From the NCBI GenBank assembly GCA_002293145.1, contig DBCO01000001.1, positions 40,563 to 88,788 of the forward strand: a DNA stretch of 48,226 bases. The letters are read 5' to 3'. The position numbers were made by a program, and so were the translations under genes. This DNA comes from Akkermansiaceae bacterium UBA956 (GTDB lineage Bacteria; Verrucomicrobiota; Verrucomicrobiia; Verrucomicrobiales; Akkermansiaceae). Under the pieces are notes generated by a model. That model was not told the DNA's origin, searched no databases, and saw nothing but the letters and a program-made list of their open reading frames with translations. Positions 44,271 to 48,226 of the stretch are shown here, one piece after another; within the stretch, counting starts at the first letter, position 1, and the number at the start of each line of letters is the position of its first letter.

Positions 44271-45832
44271 TGAGCGTGGTTGACAGGGTTTTGTTGCGTA
44301 TGATTATTTCAGCAGCCTTGCTGTGCACTGATTCTGCGTCTGCCTTGATTCATCGAATTTATGATCCCATACGGCACGATCGCTTCACGGGGTTCCCTAA
44401 CAATCCAGTTCACAATCCGTCGTTTGCCTTCGATGGCACCCGCTACACAGGGGTCGGTTGGATCAAAAATCAATGGAATCGCCAAGTCGCGCTAGTTTCG
44501 CCCAAGCATGTGGTTTTTGCCAAGCATTATGGATTAAGCGTTGGCAACGTTGCGCAGTTTCTCAACATGGACAACGAGATTGTCGAGTCGGTGATCGCCA
44601 GCGTTGCGGTAGTGCCGGATGACGATGGCTCGGACAGCGATGTCATCATTGCTACGCTACAAACTGCAGTGACTCCACTCAGCGGTATTACGTTTTTTCC
44701 TTACTATCGAACGGCTAATCCCACGCTCTTACGAGGTCAGCCCTTGGTGGTTTTTGGGCAAACGGCGCGTGCGGGGCAGGGGGTCATCGATAACATGGCC
44801 GAAGTTAATGCTACGGCGGCAGGGCTTGGAATGTTTGAAGCAGTGTGGTTTAAGTATGTGATCGCCGCCGGCGCCGACGATGATTGTTACTTGAATGTCG
44901 GAGATTCAGGGAGCCCGAGCTTTTATTACACCAACTCGCGAGCGACTTTGATCGGAGTTCACGCAGCCGTGGGAGCTGATGCTCAGCCAGCGACGGCCTA
45001 TTACAATTATGACAGCTTCATTCTACCGTTAGTGCCGATGTTGAACGCCGTGATGGCAACCGAGGGCTATCACATGCAGCAGGCGAATCCGCTAAGCACG
45101 GCGCTTAGTGTTAACATCGGCGCCTCCGCATCATCGCGGCGTGAAATGTGTATGGGAGATCTCGATTTGATTCTCAGCAATGCCGTAACGAATGACGCGA
45201 ACAATGTCAGCATTCGGCTATCATTTACTGCAGGTCGTGCGCCTGATAGCATTGCGGGATCTGGGTGGATTTGCGAAGCAGTATCGGCCACGATTTGGGA
45301 ATGTCGTCGTGGCGGCCTCGCGAAAAATTCTGCTACGACAATCACATGCCATTGGGATGAGTTGCCAGCAGCGGGTCCACTATCGGTCGCGGTGCAATTT
45401 GACTCGGATGAGACATCGCCGATCATTCAAAACATCAGCGCCACCATCAAGCCATCGTATAAAGCATGGGCAGCTGCGACAGGAGCAGGTTTGCCCAGCA
45501 TGGACGATGACAAGGATGGTTATCAGAACGTGCAGGAGTATGCTTTTGGCTCGAATCCATTGCAGGCGGATCAGCCGCTGACTCTCGTGCGCACAGGAAA
45601 TCAACTAGTCTCTCGCTTTTCTCGACGCCGTGATGCGGATGATCGTGCATTGCTCTATCAGGTTGATTTTTCCAGTAATCTAGCAGATTGGACGACTACG
45701 ATACCGCCGCAGACGATCGTAGCAATCGTGGAGCGCACAGCTGTGCATCCCGATTGGATGAGTGGGGAAATCACTGTTCCTATGAACGAACCGAAGCGCT
45801 TTTTTCGTGTTACGGTCACGCTCGATGAATGA
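44270..45832 (+). CDS. Secreted trypsin-like serine protease with TSP3-like C-terminal module
   Basis: The 520-residue product has a signal peptide (about residues 1-25). The chymotrypsin fold is recognised from V-V-F-A-K-H86-Y, S-D124-V-I-I-A-T-L and G-D-S213-G-S-P; the last has Ser where G-D-S-G-G-P has the second Gly. A beta-rich middle region (about 280-400) follows, then D-D-D-K-D-G-Y-Q-N-V-Q-E-Y-A-F-G-S-N-P (about 409-428, calcium-type repeat). A final beta module ends E-P-K-R-F-F-R-V-T-V. The same tail layout is in the GH13 protein. The ATG at 44270 overlaps the previous stop by one base; a GTG one codon earlier is less likely. Confidence 0.8.
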   Translation: MSVVDRVLLRMIISAALLCTDSASALIHRIYDPIRHDRFTGFPNNPVHNPSFAFDGTRYTGVGWIKNQWNRQVALVSPKHVVFAKHYGLSVGNVAQFLNMDNEIVESVIASVAVVPDDDGSDSDVIIATLQTAVTPLSGITFFPYYRTANPTLLRGQPLVVFGQTARAGQGVIDNMAEVNATAAGLGMFEAVWFKYVIAAGADDDCYLNVGDSGSPSFYYTNSRATLIGVHAAVGADAQPATAYYNYDSFILPLVPMLNAVMATEGYHMQQANPLSTALSVNIGASASSRREMCMGDLDLILSNAVTNDANNVSIRLSFTAGRAPDSIAGSGWICEAVSATIWECRRGGLAKNSATTITCHWDELPAAGPLSVAVQFDSDETSPIIQNISATIKPSYKAWAAATGAGLPSMDDDKDGYQNVQEYAFGSNPLQADQPLTLVRTGNQLVSRFSRRRDADDRALLYQVDFSSNLADWTTTIPPQTIVAIVERTAVHPDWMSGEITVPMNEPKRFFRVTVTLDE

Positions 45833-45838
45833 GTATAC

Positions 45839-48055
45839 TTACATGAAAGAGATCGCATCCATATCAAAGGTGGCGGTCACATCTTCGGGTAAGGTGGTTT
45901 TTTGCAACACCGATTGCACATGCTTGGTCAGTGGTCGCGCGTGAAGTGAGCGCAGGGTGATTTGAAAGCGGAATTGGCCGTGCGAACGGATGAGGGGACT
46001 GGGTAGCGGTTCGCTGACTTGAATCTCTGGCGGGAGGTTTTCTAACAAGCGCCGGTGTAAGGTCTGCAAGGTGAATTCGGCACGACGTTCATGAGTGGAG
46101 CGCACGGTGAGAACAGCACAGCGACCGTATGGCGGGAACTGGAACTCGCGGCGGAATTCTAGCTCTTGCTCGCTGAATCCATCAAAGTCGTGGCGTCGCG
46201 CAAATTGGATCGCAGGCGCATGTGGTGTGGCTGTTTGCACAATGACTTCGCCCTCTAACTCGCCGCGCCCGGCTCGACCAGCGACTTGGGTAATGAGCTG
46301 GAAGGTGCGTTCGGCGGCGCGAAAATCAGGAACGTGTAGTCCGATGTCTGCATTCAGAATGCCCACCAGCGTCACGTTGGGAAAGTGTAGGCCTTTGGCA
46401 ATCATTTGTGTGCCGATCAGGATGTCGATCTTCTTTGACTTGAATGCATGCAACATGTCGCGTAGGGTGTTTTTTTTGCGCATTGCATCGGCATCAATGC
46501 GGGCGAATTTTGCCTTCGGAATCAGCTTGGCGAGAACTTCTTCCACCTTTTGGGTACCGTAGCCCTGCAAGGCGATGGCTGGGTCTTTGCACTCTGGGCA
46601 CTTGCGCGGCACGATGGATTGATAGCCACAAACATGGCACATCAGCCGATCCTCGGTGCGATGGTAGGTGAGTGCGATCGAGCAATGTGGGCATTGACAG
46701 GCGTGTCCACAGGCGGGGCATTGCAATGAGCGTGCGAAGCCGCGGCGATTGAGAAAAAGGATCGATTGCTCTCCGCGTTCAAGTCGCAACTCCAAGGCTT
46801 GACGCAGCTTGTCCGAAAAGATCGCGTGAGAGTTTTTTTGCTTCTGCTGTTCCAATCGCATGTCGAGCACGCGCACGAGTGGCATGCTGTGAGAATCGGC
46901 GCGTTGATTCAGGCGGACGAGTGTGTATTTTCCTTCCTGTGCATTGTGAAAACTTTCGAGAGATGGTGTGGCGGAGCCAAGGATGATCGCACATTTTTCC
47001 AGCTTCGCACGCAATACGGCGATGTCGCGACCGTGATAGCGCGGGCTGGTGTCTTGCTTGTAAGATTGATCGTGTTCTTCATCGACGATGATCAGTCCCA
47101 AGTTCGGCAGCGGGGCAAAGATCGCGGAGCGGGCACCGATCACGATGGATGCTTTGCCATTGCGAATCCGATGCCATTCATCGAAACGCTCGCCTTGGGA
47201 TAAGTGTGAGTGAAGCACCGCAACTTGATCATCCAGCGCTGCAAAGCGTGCCTTGAAACGTCGCACGGTTTGTGGGGTGAGCGAAATTTCCGGCACCAGC
47301 ACGAGCACCGTTTTCCCTTGATTGATGGTGTGCCGTGCCGCCTGCAAATAGACCTCGGTTTTGCCCGATCCGGTCACACCGAGCAATAAAATGGGCTTAC
47401 TCGGTTCTGCCATCGCTTGCTTTGCTACTTCCAGCGCCTGAGCCTGTTCATTGTTGAGCGGCAGAGGAAATGACTCGATGATTTGTTCTTGCTGGTCGGC
47501 ATCAGGCTCGCGACGGATTTCCTCCTCCACGACTTGCACGTATCCTTGTTTCACTAACGATTTCACCGAGGAATGAGCGCCTTGGCCGAGCTCGCTGAGT
47601 AGCATTTTTCGCTCGGGGCAGCCGTTCAGAAGCAAGAGAATGTTCTGCTGTTTAGGTGCTTTTTTCCCAATCGATTGGATTTTTTCCTCACTGGGCATTT
47701 GCATCAACTGCACCATTTTCTGCACCTTCGCCGAATGTTCTTCGGAGCGAATCGACTCTGGCAACAATGCGCGAATCACTGACTCCATGGTCGATCCATA
47801 ATAGTTGGCGATCCATTGCGCGAGCTCCAGCAAGGTCGCGGTGAGGAGAGGTTCGGGATCGATCAGCGAGCTTAGTGGACGGGTGGCAAAACCGAGATCT
47901 TGCATCGGCTCGATGGAAAGCACAGTGCCCGTGGCATCCCGATTCCTCAGCGGCACGCGAACGCGACATCCAGGAGAGACGGTGAGGTCATCCGGAAAGG
48001 AATAGTCAAAAACAAGCTCCGATGGGCCGTCGATGAGAACGCGGGCAAGAGGCAC
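45839..48055 (-). CDS. priA: Primosomal protein N' (replication restart helicase)
   Basis: The 738-residue product is the PriA helicase that reloads the replisome at collapsed forks. The Walker A motif G-V-T-G-S-G-K-T is at 226-233, D-E-E-H at 325-328, and motif VI is in Q-V-A-G-R-A-G-R. The zinc-binding cysteine cluster (C-P-A-C, C-P-H-C, C-H-V-C, C-P-E-C, around 450-495) interrupts the helicase lobes as expected. The N-terminal 3'-DNA-binding domain is present and the length is normal. Start is the ATG at 48055. It is convergent with the protease gene, 6 nt away. Confidence 0.96.
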   Translation of the reverse strand: MPLARVLIDGPSELVFDYSFPDDLTVSPGCRVRVPLRNRDATGTVLSIEPMQDLGFATRPLSSLIDPEPLLTATLLELAQWIANYYGSTMESVIRALLPESIRSEEHSAKVQKMVQLMQMPSEEKIQSIGKKAPKQQNILLLLNGCPERKMLLSELGQGAHSSVKSLVKQGYVQVVEEEIRREPDADQQEQIIESFPLPLNNEQAQALEVAKQAMAEPSKPILLLGVTGSGKTEVYLQAARHTINQGKTVLVLVPEISLTPQTVRRFKARFAALDDQVAVLHSHLSQGERFDEWHRIRNGKASIVIGARSAIFAPLPNLGLIIVDEEHDQSYKQDTSPRYHGRDIAVLRAKLEKCAIILGSATPSLESFHNAQEGKYTLVRLNQRADSHSMPLVRVLDMRLEQQKQKNSHAIFSDKLRQALELRLERGEQSILFLNRRGFARSLQCPACGHACQCPHCSIALTYHRTEDRLMCHVCGYQSIVPRKCPECKDPAIALQGYGTQKVEEVLAKLIPKAKFARIDADAMRKKNTLRDMLHAFKSKKIDILIGTQMIAKGLHFPNVTLVGILNADIGLHVPDFRAAERTFQLITQVAGRAGRGELEGEVIVQTATPHAPAIQFARRHDFDGFSEQELEFRREFQFPPYGRCAVLTVRSTHERRAEFTLQTLHRRLLENLPPEIQVSEPLPSPLIRSHGQFRFQITLRSLHARPLTKHVQSVLQKTTLPEDVTATFDMDAISFM

Positions 48056-48182
48056 GTGGCACGATAGTCAGCGTGGCAACAGCAAGCAAGACTTATGAAC
48101 TCAAATCAATTTCTGTGAAATGAGAAAAGCTGAGAGTCATGCATAGGTTGGGGAAGCGATTTTTTTTCGTTAAAATGTTAAA

Positions 48183-48226
48183 ATGAAATGGTGCTGGTTG
48201 ATTGGGCGATGTTCCGACATTGCCTG
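48183..48226 (+). CDS. Possible start of a gene running off the window
   Basis: An ATG at 48183 opens a frame (M-K-W-C-W-L-I-G-R-C) that reaches the window edge. It follows a duplicated GTTAAAAT (48170-48183), which could belong to a promoter region. Only 14 codons are visible, so this is a guess. The 48056-48182 stretch holds no other gene. Confidence 0.2.
   Translation, partial: MKWCWLIGRCSDIA

Overview
The window reads as a stretch of bacterial chromosome, most likely from the Verrucomicrobiota (an Akkermansiaceae/Rubritalea/Luteolibacter-like relative). The reasons are inferential. Two secreted proteins end in a calcium-binding-like 'D-D-G-x-x-N-x-x-E/D' repeat followed by a short beta module closing on an R-F-[FY]-R signature, a layout I associate with that phylum. 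Most start codons have no recognisable Shine-Dalgarno sequence. The housekeeping genes (speA, leuCD, rpe, pyrH, frr, recN, ispF, aroB, sdaA, priA) have a Gram-negative character. No rRNA, tRNA, intact insertion sequence, CRISPR array or prophage was found.

Layout. 1-5.2 kb: an octamer tandem repeat, an Ldh_2-type dehydrogenase, a broken Uma2 nuclease gene, gluconokinase, and a Gfo/Idh/MocA oxidoreductase with a sugar isomerase/epimerase-like protein (sugar or sugar-acid metabolism). 5.2-8 kb: arginine decarboxylase speA and a membrane-anchored FHA protein, minus strand. 8-14.4 kb, plus strand: a secreted EEP-family phosphatase/nuclease, an ABC-2-like membrane protein, a P-loop kinase, PPK2, a polysaccharide-deacetylase lipoprotein, a dynamin-like GTPase and a small membrane protein. 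14.4-19.3 kb: leuC-leuD-rpe-unknown-pyrH-frr, closed by a hairpin terminator. 19.4-23.4 kb: a 1308-residue secreted GH13 enzyme. 23.4-28.5 kb, minus: recN, a class A penicillin-binding protein with a repeated acidic tail, and an SDR. 28.75-29.2 kb: ispF.

29.2-30.3 kb is the least ordinary part. A gene-poor island holds twelve exact-period 7-codon repeats (consensus R-N-x-H-[LF]-x-x) interrupted by one TGA. Its reading frame ends in an ATGA overlap with a second unknown ORF, and that ORF runs into the remnant of an IS30-type transposase.

30.3-34.3 kb, minus: a four-PDZ HtrA-like protease, its catalytically dead trypsin-fold neighbour, and aroB. 34.3-35.5 kb: a serine beta-lactamase-fold hydrolase. 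35.5-39.8 kb, minus: a GldF/GldG/DUF4340 transporter-like cluster with no ATPase gene beside it. 39.9-41.7 kb: a secreted zinc metalloprotease with a C-terminal NPCBM-like domain. 41.8-45.8 kb, plus: sdaA, then a secreted unknown protein overlapping a secreted trypsin-like protease. 45.8-48.06 kb: priA.

Taken together, ordinary biosynthesis and DNA-maintenance genes are interleaved with an extracellular degradation set (GH13, polysaccharide deacetylase, metalloprotease, trypsin-like protease, EEP hydrolase). I see no complete new multi-gene defence or biosynthetic system. The strongest candidates for something undescribed are the heptad-repeat island, the PBP tail repeats, the active/inactive protease pair and a leucine-codon context bias (TTA followed by G).
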